Source: Hirudo medicinalis
Lineage: Eukaryota; Annelida; Clitellata; Hirudinida; Hirudinidae
Length of the DNA: 64,000 bases
Direction: 5' to 3'
Assembly (NCBI GenBank): GCA_011800805.1
Contig: MPNW01000119.1
Location: 226,392-290,391 of the forward strand
This document shows, piece after piece, positions 19,401 to 33,000 of the stretch. The position numbers and the translations under genes were made by a program. The stretch's first letter is position 1; the number at the start of each line of letters is the position of its first letter. Under the pieces are notes generated by a model. The model was not told where the DNA came from. It was given only the letters and a program-made list of their open reading frames with translations, and ran no database searches.

Positions 19401-19506
19401 ACTCAAATGTTATGAATATGTTACTTACCTTGCTAAAGGTTTTGGTTACTTTGGAGCTCAATGGCAATTGTGCTTCGCTACATTCAGCTTCTTTAAGTTG
19501 TTCCAT
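7484..19506 (-). CDS. CTTNBP2: Cortactin-binding protein 2-like (coiled coil, ankyrin repeats, P-loop C-terminal region)
   Basis: Cytoskeletal/synaptic scaffold family; vertebrate CTTNBP2 binds cortactin and striatin (STRIPAK). Reading from the right, the start codon is at 19504-19506, the first Met after an in-frame TGA. The exon at about 19270-19375 has the CortBP2 N-terminal signature (REELLDLLTHLETELEARE). Coiled-coil exons follow at about 19200-18960, 18900-18790, 18560-18320 and 18250-17890. Ankyrin exons lie at about 17580-17390 (LPLHYAVECC), 17097-17000, 16580-16410 (MTPLHCAASSGHVDC), 16120-15925 and 15860-15740. Then come a TNWAEVEEKLG segment (15591-15205), a Walker A-like GPKGVGKS (about 14200-14105), and C-terminal exons at about 13860-13750, 13590-13420, 13310-13240, 8731-8593, 8445-8277 (WLISLWNQIIAPAISEAV), 8070-7911 and 7664-7484. 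The architecture matches full-length CTTNBP2, not the shorter CTTNBP2NL. A LINE lies in the intron between about 8731 and 13236. Exact exon ends are partly uncertain. Confidence 0.85.
9030..9145. repeat. 18-bp tandem array
   Basis: About six near-identical copies of an 18-bp unit (ccgttgttgttattataa), ended by the single N at 9146. On the minus strand it lies beyond the LINE reverse transcriptase, so it is part of, or an expansion next to, the element's 3' tail. The unit is a multiple of three and stop-free in one minus frame, which produces a spurious repetitive open frame. Confidence 0.9.
9147..9273. repeat. 21-bp tandem array at the LINE 3' end
   Basis: About six near-perfect copies of a 21-bp unit built around tgatacaacagataaaat, lying directly after the last recognisable reverse transcriptase codons. 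Short tandem 3' tails are common in CR1-like LINEs. It abuts an unrelated 18-bp array through one N, so the junction is not a reliable sequence. Confidence 0.9.
9274..11548 (-). pseudogene. LINE ORF2 remnant (partial endonuclease plus reverse transcriptase)
   Basis: Broken pieces in several minus frames. 11548-11342 and 11287-10994 give the middle and end of an APE-type endonuclease (GPTSATLIDNIF, then a degenerate SDH-like block). 10686-10115 and 10211-9927 give the reverse transcriptase fingers and palm. 9940-9300 gives the thumb and C-terminal region (SLIYPYLTYCNIAWAS). Only about 230 bp separate the ORF1 stop from the first endonuclease block, so the N-terminal catalytic part of the endonuclease is missing. 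Frameshifts, stops and a mutated FADD-type box show that it is dead. Confidence 0.8.
11782..12468 (-). pseudogene. LINE ORF1 remnant with premature stop
   Basis: The start codon at 12466-12468 gives MSRKTVKN and then an in-frame TAA (12442-12444), after which the same frame continues as a coiled-coil ORF1 protein (ERLMRDVIKQEV, NLRIRVDNLEMQSRSNNLV) to about 12028. A later frame continues to AIWTRNGSVFLKRT and stops at 11782-11784. This is the usual layout of LINE ORF1 RNA-binding proteins: coiled coil, RRM-like core, C-terminal domain. It is interrupted by the early stop and at least one frame change. Confidence 0.7.
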
Positions 19507-21064
19507 GCTATTCTGCCCGCCTTTCTCCACATAAATATTTCAACAATTTCGCATTTTACAAATGAAATTAATAAAATACTCCTGACACATAAGAAAATAG
19601 CTTCATTTGTTATGAACTGAAAGAAGTTGAATCACTAAAGCGGACAGTCCCAATATCCTGAAATTTCAGCAACAGCGATTAAAACGCCATTAGCAAATAT
19701 TTTAAATCTAATTCTTAACCTGAGGCCCTCGTTTTAAGATTGAAACGCCATCCCCGAAATAAGCCCATAAAGTAAACAAATAGAAGGAATGACACAAGCA
19801 TTAAAGTCGTATTGTATGATCAAGAATGCAAACATTTAAGCAGGCAGAATAACTCTACTACTAGAAGACGAAATAGCGAAAAATATTAAATGCCTGATAT
19901 CATGTTTGTAAATAACAAGACAAGGGTCAATCAAATTGGTCGAGCCCTCAAAAAGGATGAATGATAATGTAAGCTCTTTTTCTGCTTAACTTTTAGAAAA
20001 GAAATAAGTTGGAATATTGAGCACTTAGGTATTTGTATTTCTGGAATTTGTTATTTCTGGGATTTATCATGCCACACAAAAGAGATTTAATAAATATAAG
20101 AGAATTCAGAGTACTTTATCGATTTATTAGTATCAAGCAGGGACGTCATTTGGGGCAAGGGTCTCGTTGCCCCTCCCCCAATACCCCCGGAGTTGGTGAG
20201 AAGCGAAAAAAGGTCACCTCATCTGATTGAGCGTGGGTTTGCCTCCCTATGGGAAAAGCTGAAATAACATCCCTGATGTCAAGGCATCGACCTGGTTTCA
20301 CCTAATGAGCTTCATGAATCCGTGTCCAATATAAGTCAAAGCATTGAGTCAAGGAATATTTATGTATTTATCATAATCAATAGTCATTATAAATGACTCC
20401 ACTCCCCTATGATGGCCAATAATAATCTTAAATATAATTACGTCTGCCTAAAGGCAATTGTTAATCACAAATTAAAGACACTTTAGAACAATTACAAATA
20501 TGTCAAAATATGTCAATATTACAAAAATGTCTTCATAAGTTATTTGAAAAGGATAGAAAAATGAATCTTCCTAAGTAATTGTTATAAATCAGGCGCGATA
20601 AAAATAAATTGTTAATGGTTATCTAAACAAATATTACAGTCATAAAAATATTTCATGCTGAAAGTAATGCTACCGTATAACCCAGGGGAGCGATGAGAGA
20701 ATTAGAACTCCGAATTAAATTGCTATTTGACACGTGCATGAAGTATCGGAGCAGACCGACGATATGGCGGGTATTGTTGACTCAGGTACACGGGGGAGTT
20801 GAGATTGCGTTCTTATTTTGCGCGAATGGGTTTCATAAGGGTTTTACAACTATCGATTTGCACCTCTAGAGGATCCTTGGGATATTTCGTAAATATAATT
20901 TAAAAATGCCTCGCTTTTCCATCTCTTTAAAGCAGACAATGAGATGAAAATGAAGACCATTTCGAAATTTTGTGCGGAGGAAGCCGGCACTTATCGAATT
21001 ATGCGAATCGGGGCATCGAAATATGTGGGATAGATTGTAGAATAGTTGTGAAATAAGCGAAATA
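19507..21064. other. Divergent intergenic region between CTTNBP2-like and IP3R-like genes
   Basis: The two flanking genes start at opposite ends (19506 on minus, 21065 on plus), so this 1.56-kb stretch must contain both promoters. It holds a 138-bp MITE (20138-20275). No TATA box is convincing. No other coding signal was seen. Confidence 0.6.
20138..20275 (+). mobile_element. MITE copy 1 (hAT-like, 14-bp TIRs)
   Basis: Begins CAGGGACGTCATTT and ends AAATAACATCCCTG. The arms are inverted repeats matching at 12 of 14 positions. The flanking 8-mers gtatcaag and atgtcaag match at 6 of 8, consistent with a decayed 8-bp target-site duplication of the hAT type. The interior aligns with the reverse complement of 42941-43074, which defines a family. 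No coding capacity. Confidence 0.75.
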
Positions 21065-24000
21065 ATGAGCGATTTTCTTTGCTTTGGAGATTTTATTAGC
21101 CTTTATTGCGAAGAAAACGAGGGCTACGTTTACAACGTTCAAACGAGGTGAATAACAATTTTGTTGGTAAAACTTTTGCAATGTTACATTTGAATTTTAA
21201 TTTTACATTGTTGTATTTGAAAAAATGTAATTTCAGCTCAGCATTCAATAGTATCTACGTTTACCAATGGCAAGATAGGGAAAAACCAAAACATGTGCCA
21301 TGCCCCCAAGGTGACTCGTGAAGATATTTATGATATTTATGATATTTATGATATTTACTAAGCGATTGTACCACTATTACCAGCCAATGTATTTTATTGT
21401 TGTGAATTAACTGAAATTTCAACTTAATTAATTTGCATTTTTGCAAATTTTGTTTGTGTTTTGACAGCAATACAATTTCAAGTTTGCATTCAAAATCGAT
21501 ACAAACTGAACAAGAAGTACAGAAAACTCCTCCAGCATCACAGTGAGGGACAGGACAGCTTGGAAATTAGAGCCCAAAAAGCCCAAGCTAAAGTATGTGA
21601 GATGTTTAACGCAAATTCTTGAAGCTCATTTAACCTTCTTATTCAATTAGTTTGCTGCCGATGCTGAAAATGATGACAATGTAGCAGAACAGAAAAGGCA
21701 ACATGGAAAGAGAGTCAGATATGGTGAAATAATTCAGGTTGGACTGATTTAAGTTCTTTTGAACAAGTGATTTGTTATATTGATTATTCTGATGTTTTCA
21801 GCTGAAGCATGTCTTCACAGAAAAATTCATCCACATCAGCACAACAACAACGAGCAGGAGAGACAAAAACAACATGCTCGTAATTATTTGCCCTTATTTG
21901 TTCTTTGTGGAGAGGAAGTCGCACTGAGTTTGAGTCATCACTTTTGTTTTGGAGCTCCATGAAATAAGAATTAATTCCTAATATCTTCTTTATAAAAATA
22001 AAAATAAATTTGATTAGGCAATCAATTTTTTATCATAATTTTTTTAAATAAAATCATAGTTTTTTCTAGGTTCACCTGCTGGATTACAATGGAAAACATG
22101 CACAGATAAAAATCCTGCCAAGATACAAAGTTAAAACAGAGGGAGAATCCGTTAGATTTCATTTCAGCATTAGATTGGACATCTTCTCTTCAATGTTCTA
22201 ATGTCACAAATTTTCTTTTTTAGGTGCAAATATTTGACCAAATTATTTTTGAGAGTGTTAAGTCACCTGGACAGTTCTTCCATGTTGGCTCACCTTGGAA
22301 AATTGATAACTTTTCAGTCGGGTCAGCGTTTGCATTCATCTTGTATTGTTCACCATCACAGGAATTTTAATTAGTTGTTATTTAGTATGACAATTTATTC
22401 TTCATTTTGTCGTTAATTACTATTTTTTCATATTTTGTTGTTCGTATACAATTGTTTGCACAATTCTGTTTCAAAAAATTATTGGCCATCAAAGGGGAGT
22501 GGAGTGTGCGCATGTACAAGTGGGTCAGTGTAGTGTTTACTTTCAATACAGGTCATGGACAATGTTGTTTACTCAGAGATGCTTGTTGCTTTAATTTTCC
22601 TCTTTTACATCCTCTCTTGAGGTTGTGTTGTGTAAGAAGTGACTTCACATCAACCATACTCACTTTGAGAGGAGTGGTTATGATATTATTGGGATTTAAT
22701 TAATAGTTATATAATAATATAAAATCCACACTGGTGGATGTTATGAATGCAATGGTTTTCCTGATAATAATTTCAATGGTTTTTTAAAATATTTCATATA
22801 AATAATCATTATTTATAAATATTGTTGTTATCCATATAATAATAATAATAATAATAATAATTTATATTATTAATATATTTAATGATTGTTGTTGTTATTA
22901 TTATTATTATTTAATGAGATTTATTGGGACTGGTTCAATAGCGAACCTGTGGAATAGTTTTAAAGCCCAACACATGATTATATGACTTATTTTTGTTCGT
23001 AATGTGATTAATTTGTTGTTTTAGTTCCGAGTTGAACCTGGGTGTTCAACCTGCTGGTTTCACGGTGGTCAAATGCTACAGACACTCAGAGGAACAAAAA
23101 GAATATCTCAGGGTCACATTTTGATTTTTGTTCGTTTGTTTTGAAAATGCAACCATTTCAAACATGTTGCTGATTTTTATCAAAGTTTATGCACCTGCAA
23201 TCATCTGATAGTTAAAAGTGTGGAATGAGTCGTTAATTCAAACAAAGGTTCACATTGAAACTGAATAAATATTTAATAAGTATTAATAAGTATTTAATGT
23301 TTCTAGGGTGGAAGTGTCATCAGACTTTTCCACAAAGAATTGGAAGCTTTTGTGGTGGCAGAGGGATTGTTTGATGACGAGGTCACAGAAGACGGTTGGA
23401 CTCGTTATCACAAAAGACTTTATTCAACTGCTTAATATTAAGCAGTAATGAAAATATATTATCATTAAATTATCAAAGTAGTATACCAGCTGAGAGACTC
23501 AGGATATTGCATTAACGCATTGCTTTTGCATTGCTAATTCCAATGTCAGCATCAAGCTTTAAACTCTTGGTTTTTAATGGGCACTTTTAATGGTGTTACA
23601 CGTGGCTGAACTCATTTGAAGTTTTGCTGTCATTTCTTTTCAGTCCATCTCAGGATCAGAGAGGTCGATCAGTTGGTTCCAAAATCCCTCTACCCAACAA
23701 CTTCTGCCAATACGTTTTGGCAGGTCGAGACTGAGACCAGCTTACTCAATGGTGGGGCGTTTTTGTTTTAAGACGTAATATTTTTGCTAGCTATACTTTT
23801 AGCAATGCTTTGTTTAACGTATTTGTAACATGATTAAATCTTCTATAAATTATAATTATCATTATCAGGATGAGGGGATTTTCTTGAACACTAAACACGA
23901 ACGAGAGTGGCTTTGATGCCGATATTATTTTGTTTTTATCATATATTATACATTATATTATTTTAGTCATAGATTAAAAACAGAAACAGCATTTCTGACA

Positions 24001-27000
24001 AATTGAGTTTTAAACCCTATTTTGTTTCTGGAAAGCACGAATTGTATCTGATTAATGAATAATTAATGATTAAATAATAATTTTTCATCCAGGTGATGTG
24101 ATCAGATGGGAGCAGCAGATTCGTTTCCGACACATGACCACCAGGCAGTACCTCTGCATCACCACAGACAGGAAGGTCACTCTCACCTCTGACTCAAATG
24201 ATCCAAGAACGGTCTTCAGGGTCCACCCGGTCATCAAGGTTTGCCTCACACGTGGATTTGATTAGAGCTAAAATATGAATATTTTAAATCGTGTTTTAAT
24301 TTTGATTCTCGCTTCCAAAAGGCCAAGGTGAGTTTCTTGTGTTTGTACTTAATTTTTTAGAGATGATTAAAAGATGAGAGGGATGCATATTAATGATAAT
24401 ATATATTATTATAATGTATTTTGAATGTTAGAGTGTTAAACACAGGAAGTGGATGAGATCATCTTTGACAGCTATGCAAGGATTGAACATGTCATTACAG
24501 GATATTGGCTCCATGCCATGAGGGGTATGCACTTGCTTGATGCTTTAGTAAAGTTATATTTATTTATTTAACAATAACAATATAATCATTATTGTAGTTT
24601 GCTAACAGTATTAAATAAATATTTTGATGAACTACTCTGATTTAATATTTGTTCACGTGTAGGGGTCATTTGAATACACTCGAGCACTTTAGATTTTATC
24701 GTATGCAGAGCTGGATGTCTGAATAATTATTTAAGCTGTTATTAGATGAAGAATATGTGAGGAGACAGCTGAGGCAAACAGAAGGTGAAAGTGGTGAATC
24801 CCTGAAGAGCCTACGATGGGATGCTGCCACCTTAAGGAAGGTAACTTTGCTTAAACGTTCGAGTGGTGATTTAAAAATGTGGATTTCAAATTTGAAAACA
24901 ATCACAGTAATATTCATTAGTATTACAACAACAAGATATTTATAGATATCAGCTAGTGGCGAGAAAGTCTATCACGATGCCTACACCCTTCAAGTGGTAG
25001 AGCCAGAAAACATGCTGGCATTCAATTATACTGCTGGCATGGTGCCATTTCTGCTCAACCACATCATTGATGTGAGTTCTCTTTCCACAGTATAAATGGG
25101 AATTCATGTTAGCAGGAGTTGACATTTATTGATGCTTCTCTTTGGACAGAGGAACCTTGGGAAAATTTTGAATGCAAAGAAGGCATTCAAAATAACTCAG
25201 GTGGGTTCCATTCATTCAAGTCATTTTCTTTCATTTTGCAATGATTGTTGATTTGTTGTTATTAACAATGCATCAAGGCTTTGGAAGAGCTGAAGAATTT
25301 CATGTTCGTCAAGGGTATAGCTAGTAAGAAGAGGCAGAAGCTTATGAGAAATCTGCGAGTAAGAACATTTCCCTGAAAAATAAAAATTCACGAATACCAT
25401 TATGTTCAGAGAAAATAAAAACATTGCTGTAACCAACAATTGAATGTAAATGGTAATTGTTCTCATGTAGTTATTTGAAATTAGGGCATGCAATACTTGT
25501 TACAGATGCATAAGTTGATATTCTGTGACTTAAGATTATAGATTTGTTGGTGAGAGTGCTTCAGCATCCTCTCCAAGGAGCATCTGATCAGACTCATCTC
25601 ACGAAGATCTTCAAGGGAGCCTACGATGTTTTGTACACCTACATGATCGGAAACAGTCGTAAAAATGCTCTCTACTTTGCCAAATACATCGACTTCTTCC
25701 AAACCCAGATAACCGTCAAAGTGGTAAGGAATGTGTTTATGAATTTCTAACTTACAAATTTCTAAAAAAAAAGTTCAGGTTGTTGATGCCTTGAGTTTCA
25801 TAATGATGTTCATGCCAGGGCGATATCGGTCTAAATGTTGCAAAAATGATTGCCGAGCTGATCCGCGACAATAGGAAGATCGTGGACAGAATAAGCCAGG
25901 AGCAGATAGAACTCTTTGTTGGTCTGTTGAAGCTCAACAAGGTAAACAAAAACTTGAATATGTTATAAATGAACATTCATTTTTATTGTGTATCAAAGAA
26001 TTTTATAAACATTTAAAAAACATTTTATCTTTTTCGTTAATACATCTGCTGATGACTTAAATTATTTTAGAACTACAGGTACCTGGATCTTTTAAACGTG
26101 TTGTGTGTATGCAATGGCGTTGCAATTCCAAACAACCAGACTTACATTACAGAGCACTGGCTCAGGAGGGACAAGGCGAGTAAATCCCAATGAAAATGAT
26201 GATATTTTTCATTTCAATTCGAATGTCTTCATTAGGTTGGGATGAGATTCTTGACTGAGAGAGGTCAGAATGTGAATGGACAGCCAAACATAATTTATGT
26301 CTCAAGAAACAATGGAATGACCTGGGATCCCTTGCACGAATTTGTTGATGTTTGTTTTTGTTTTTGTAATCATCTGAAAAATATTTCTTTGAAATGATAA
26401 GCAATTGCCTACTTAATGGGCAAAATTAATCTTAAGTGTTGCTACTTGGATTTTATATCTAAGACCAGAATATTGTCTTTGTTAACTTTGTCTTGAGAAT
26501 TTTATAGCACAGAAAACATCAAATTTAAGACAAATTTCTCAAAACTCAAAAAAAAAAAGATTTATTCTCAGATTTTCATTTTGATGATTCAGAAGGAAAG
26601 CACGTGTTTCAATGATGAAGATGTGATCTTTTTTGAACATCAGTTGGATCTCTATGGGAATCTGTGCTACGTATGAACAATGGGTTCTCAATTAAAAAAA
26701 TTTTGAGAACCTAAATCGATTTGCACCTCCGATGATTTCCAGGGTCGAAATGACTTCTCGATATTCGTCATCACTCGGGAGCTCGGGATCCTCACTTGGG
26801 ACGAGGCCTTCCTCTCCCTCAGATCGACCTTGCTGCCCGACAGTCTTAGGGCTAAGTATTGTGACCTTATCATTGGTGAGAGGGTCATGATGGTCGTTTG
26901 AATCTTTGGAACTTGCACATTAACTTGACATTTTGAAATTTATTCAGTAAACAAGTCGTAAATAGAGGTTTAATTGGTTTTTCAGTTGTAATTTTTATTT

Positions 27001-30000
27001 CTTGCTAAAATTTTCATTGTTGCAAATTCTTGAAAAGAATTGTTGCAAAATGGGGAGACCATGTGATTCGAAACCTAGTGTGATCCAACAGGCCTCTACA
27101 TTGATGTTGGCACCAATTATTCTGTTCTCGATCACACAAACCTCTCCTTCATTTATGAGGACATCCTGTCTCCAGGACCAAACGTTGATGGGGAATTTGT
27201 TAGTCCATTGAATTGGTCTTATTGTTTGATTCCAGTGCAGGTTCTTAATTGACTTTTCTTGTCCTCAATAATCATGGAACAGCATGTCGCTTGTAACGTT
27301 TACCTTTAAGAAGTATTGGCTGAATGGCCTAATATGTTATTCGTCGTCCGGTCGATTCAATCTTTGTATTTAAAAGTTAATTAATTGCACAGGTTAAAAA
27401 GTCTATTCCTGCAATTGAGAACTGGCTCGCCCCAGAAGGGGTAAATATTAAATAAGTTATGTTAATTACTTTCAATTGTGATTGATTGCTACTCGTGCTG
27501 CTTGAAGATAATCAAGGACTTGGTGACTCTGTTCCCTGTGATTCGAGACTGGATTGCAGAATTCTTGTTGGACATCAAGGAGATGATAGCCTCACAGAGA
27601 GGGCACAACATGCTCATCGAACAGGTTTATCGATAAGAGCCAAATATCACGCTGCATTCCTACTGTTGTGTACTGAGAATAATAATTTTAATTACGCATT
27701 ATTATGATAATGGTGACTATATTGTTTGAAGTTAATCATGCTGTTGAATATTTAATCATTAGTGGGATTTCACAGGTGCTGAGACTGTTTCACTTTCTTG
27801 TGAAATTTGGTTACTATGGCAGTGAGGACATTAAAAAACTCCTCAAGCCACTTCTAATAATTCTTGAATGCAAGCACGACAAGCCGTTTCCACCTGACAC
27901 AGACAAAGGTTTGAACATAAAGCATAGGCAATCAACATTTATATTAAAATATGAATAATTAGTATTTAATTTAATTAACATAATATAATGTAAGAATTTG
28001 TTCCACTTAACTTTTCCACTTGACAACTCTTGAATCCATGAATAGATGAATGATTGTAGATTCAAACTTTATTTGAAGGATTCTCCAAAGAAGTTCAGAA
28101 GATAGTCCAAATGTACAGATCAAAGGACAGGTTCGAACCTAGCAAGGAATGTGAAGCCCTGGTTAATGCCAAATACCAGTAAGCTATTTGTTTGAGTGGT
28201 TTGTGGAATTTCTCTGATCCATTTCTTAAATGCTGCAGAGCCATGGAAGTTTTGGACCTTTTGCTGACATTCCAGTTCAACTCGAGACTTGAGAGCTTCA
28301 TTGCAAAGTTCAAGACAAGTGAATTGGCTGCCAATAGGTTGAAGGGTATACACAGCATTCTGTGCCCTCTGCTGGAGGAACAATTTGATCCTTTTGACCT
28401 TTCCAAGTTGGTTCAATGTTTTAACATTTTTAGCATTTAGTGGATTGATTTTGTTTACTTTAAATTTGTGTAAATTTAATTAAATGTGTTTAAATATGCA
28501 TCTCAAAAACTGCCCTTGTTTTCAGGAGAGGAATTAACCTGCAACGAAAAGCTGTAAAAGATTTGAAGTCCATGTTTGAATCGACTTCTTACTTCGACTC
28601 TGAACAAATCACTTCAATTCTCATGGTAATCAAACATGTTTAATTATGCTTACTTATGACTTTTAGAGGAACACAATCTTTATTAAAGAGGGTTAATACT
28701 TAATAAGCAATATTAATAAGCAATCTCATTATTAACAACACATTATTCAATATTAACAATCTTATTAATAAATAGAGTTTATTGAATGTTTTACTATCAC
28801 TTTCCACAAGGATCTTTCGAACTACAAGTACGACAAGATGATCAACAAATCTCTTTCACTGCTGAACAAGTTTTACTCTGCCAAGACAAAACTATTCAAG
28901 CTCGCCATAAGAGCCATGGTAAGCAATGTGAATGACATCTTTGTAATGTCATTTTCAGGGGTTTGCACATTTTATTGTGCTCTTCCTTAATATTTTATTT
29001 AAAACAAAGATATGAAAACACAGGTTTAAGTTCAAAGATTGTGGTTATCTGTACTTATATCTTTTCGAGTACTTTCGAGTATCTTTTTGTACTTATATCT
29101 TATATCTCATCATGCCATTACAACCCTCATCATCATCATTAATATTCTTGTCGTTTGTTTAATAAATAATACTTTATAATAATAATGATGGCTTAACGAA
29201 TGGTTTAATTAAGCATTATTATGCCTTTTAACTATTCCATGATTCCTTAAGGTGCTCATAACGACAGACTCGTGCCATGTCCACAGGGAGGTCGCTCGAA
29301 CGATGCCCATCCTGAGGAGATATTCGAAGGCCAAGTTGAACGATGATCAGGTCAAGTCCATGGGAAGTGTGCTCGATACTTACACGGGGTCTGGTCTCTC
29401 GTTCATACATTCAATATGTCTTCATTAAGTTCTTGCATTGCTTAACGTCTCTTGTCACACCTGCTTTTTTTGTTTCTGTATGTTTTTGATAATTTTGTTG
29501 TGATTTCTGTAAGTTGATGATGCAAGTTGATATTTCTTAGTGCTTAGTCTACAAATTAAAATACAAATTAAGATTTCTTGTCTACAAATTAAGATCATCA
29601 AGTATAACTTAACTTCCATCGGAAGATGCTAACGTATCCTCGCCATTAAGAAACAACATCTTTTCCATTGGCGATATTTTGATTAAATGAACATTCAGGT
29701 TTTGTCACATTCCAAAAGAGGAGACTGAAAGGAACCCAATGAACCAGAACATTTTGATCAACCATGGTTGGAATTGTATTAATTATATCAGATGATGACG
29801 ATGATGATTATGGTGATATTTCATGTTTTTCCATCTCAACAGAGGTCCTCACACTGGTCTTTGACATGCTCACCTCTGAGATTGATGCCAAGTTGATGGT
29901 TTAATGCTATTTACGAACTTCTATTTTATTCCGATCGACTGGATGGCAACATTTGTTGCTTCCATTCAACGTTGCCATGTCGTCGTTGAATTCTTCCTTT

Positions 30001-33000
30001 TGTCGTTCGACTGCAGTTGCGTCTTAAATATATTTTGTTTTATTTCAACCTAGGAGCAGTACAGAGGCTTGGAAGTTATTCTGAAGAAGTGCTTGAGACT
30101 TCTGAAGGCACTCGCCAGAGGAAACGAGCTCGTTCAGATGAGGATGTTCGAGAGACTGGACATCCTTTTGAAGATCAAAGTCGTCGAATCCGAGGTCGCT
30201 ATCGCCCTGAAGGAGGTGAGAATCAAAATACCGACTTTAATTGTTAACCGACTTTCGTGCATGCCTAATGTTCACCGATTATGTACTGCACAGACTTTGA
30301 TGTTATTTTTAATTATAAATATATGTTATTAATTGTTAGTTTTGTTATTTAATGGATTTAAATCTAATTTATTTGAGGCCTTCATTGGCAATCAACGAAC
30401 CTGTCTGAAGATCCTTCCTCAGCAGATTCAAAACGTCGTGGATTTGATCGGAACGTTGCAGGAAAGGGCAGGAGCCGAATTTCTTGATTTGCTGAAGGCA
30501 TGAAGTCTTGCCTAGTTTCATATTATAATGTAGTTGCTTAAGTTATGAAATAATGTTTTAATGAATGAATAATATGTTATTGATGTTGATATTTACATCT
30601 AGAAATTAATTAAGTAATATTTAATTAATTAATTAATGATCAAGCAATAATCAATTAATTAATTAGCAAATATTTGATTAATTACTAAACAATTACATTA
30701 TTATTAGTTGAGCAGTTTCATTTTTTTTGCATTTCCAAACATTGCAGACCTAAGGAGAATCTTTTTTCTTAATAATGTAAATTATGTTTATTAATGTAAA
30801 TTATAATCAATGTTCTGAAATTATAAAATTCATAAAACCAGGTAATTATCATTCAGTTGCTTGGAGTCGACGTTTATGTTAATATTGATTCCTGTAATAA
30901 GGGTTAAATGTAATCATTGACATCCATGGCAGGTGATTGTTAAGGTGGAAGGTTTGGGGCTGACATTAAAAAGAAACCAAGCCTACGTGATGAAGTACGT
31001 CATGCAGGATTACAATAAACTCGCGGCCGTCATGGACCAGCCCAGGGAGGTCAGGGAGGAAATTTTGACTTCGGGGATGGACGTCAACCAACTGAAATAC
31101 CTCATCAGTTTGGTGGATCTTTTGGCCACATGTGCTGAGGTGGATTTGTGTTGTTATTTTAGCGGTCGTATTTCGATGCGTCAGTTATGATAACGATTTA
31201 TCACCATTTTAGTTTAATTAAGATTATCTGCTCACAAGTGCCCTGTAAAAACAAATTTTAATGGCCAATTGAGGTTAATTTATTTTATTTATTTTTATTT
31301 ATTTATTTATTTTTTTTTTATTTATTTTGCACGGCTGATTTGAATATTTCCTCTCCTCCGAAGCCTAAGCAGAAATTCTCGTGTCGTTAGGGCGAGAATC
31401 GTTTCATCGAGTCGATGTGTCAGACGATCATGTCAGTCGACGAACTCTTGTGGGTCATGAACCATCCTGAAATCAATAACAACCTCAAAAGACCTTTCAT
31501 GACCTACTTTCTCTGGGTTTACATGAAGACTGCAGGAAGTGCTGTGGAAAGTGGAGCAGGGGATTTGCCTCATGATTTGTTAGTGTTGTTGTTGATGCTT
31601 GCATTAGTCACAATATAGTTCCTGTAAAAGATATTTTGTATTTTATCAAATTTTTTTTGAGTGCCTTATGTGCCCGAACAGGATGCTAATACAGTTTTTA
31701 AATCGTTCTGCCATTTATACACTGCCCCTATCCGAGCCGCTCCCCGGCAGTGCGGGTTGGATTTCGAACACGACACATTACTACCGTTGCCATTGCCACT
31801 ACTTGCAGGATCGCAACCCGTTTTTCCAACCCGCATTTAAACGCACATTTATTAAGTAGTGGTAAGAGTTTACTTTGCTTATCGACCTTGTGGAACGAAT
31901 GATGCAGGAGCTTATGGAACTTTCTGGTGCATGTTTCAAAGGACCTGCATCAAATGACCGAATACATTTCAAAACAACCTGATCGAGCCCTCCAGCTTCT
32001 GAAGAAAATTCCTGAAAAATGGTTGATTTTTGATATGATTTTTAAGGCCACTGCTGATCTTAAAGTTTACTAAATTATAAATTATTTATTAATTATAAGG
32101 AAAAGTATTTCGTTGTTACTTTTAAATTCAGTGTTTTGTTGTAAACTATTTACATAAATTCTATCTATTATCTGTGAAATGAGTAGCTCAGTGGCTGATG
32201 AAAATGATGCTGATTCCCTGTTCTTCCACAACGTCCACTACATCTTTGATGCCGTCATGCCGATTCTGCAGGTGCCGACGTTTTGAATGTTCTTCTTTAT
32301 CGTTCATCGATCGTTTGGTTTTAGTCGATTTCAATGCAATGATTGGATGATCCTCTCTTCGATCAGGCTTTCTACACAAAGTTTTACCAGCCTGAGAAAG
32401 ACACTCATCCGGAAGAAATTGAAAACACCGACAAACTTTCAAGGACTCTTGTGGTAATTTCAACATCAATTTAATGTAACAGTTAATGACAACAGACAAT
32501 GATAACAGTTAATGATAACAGACAATTCAGGGGTTGCAATAAGAATACAACACTTTTGTTATCAGTTAATCTGCTAAGGTTGACTTCTGGTTCTTCTAAT
32601 ATTATGATTCATCATATTTTTCATTACATTTCCTTTTATGGCAGTTGCAATATTTTTATAGTTTTAAAGCAATCATTTTCAGCATGTGATATTGGTGTTG
32701 CTGATGTCATGGATTATGCAGTGACAATTAACAGTGACAAGAATGTGATTGCCTTTTCAAGTCATGACATTTATCACATGTTGTAATGCGTACCCACTTT
32801 GTTAGGGATTCTGTGAGGCAGCCATTCCTCTGATATCTGATCCTGGTTACAACAAGAACATTATCTCCTGCATCAGTGCAATCATACCCTCCTCTACTGT
32901 GCCAATCAGTGTAAGGCTTATTATTTATTCATTAATCGATTATCATGAATAATTAAGGAGTTCTTCTGCTACAGATAATGGAAGGTCTCATTGAACATTT

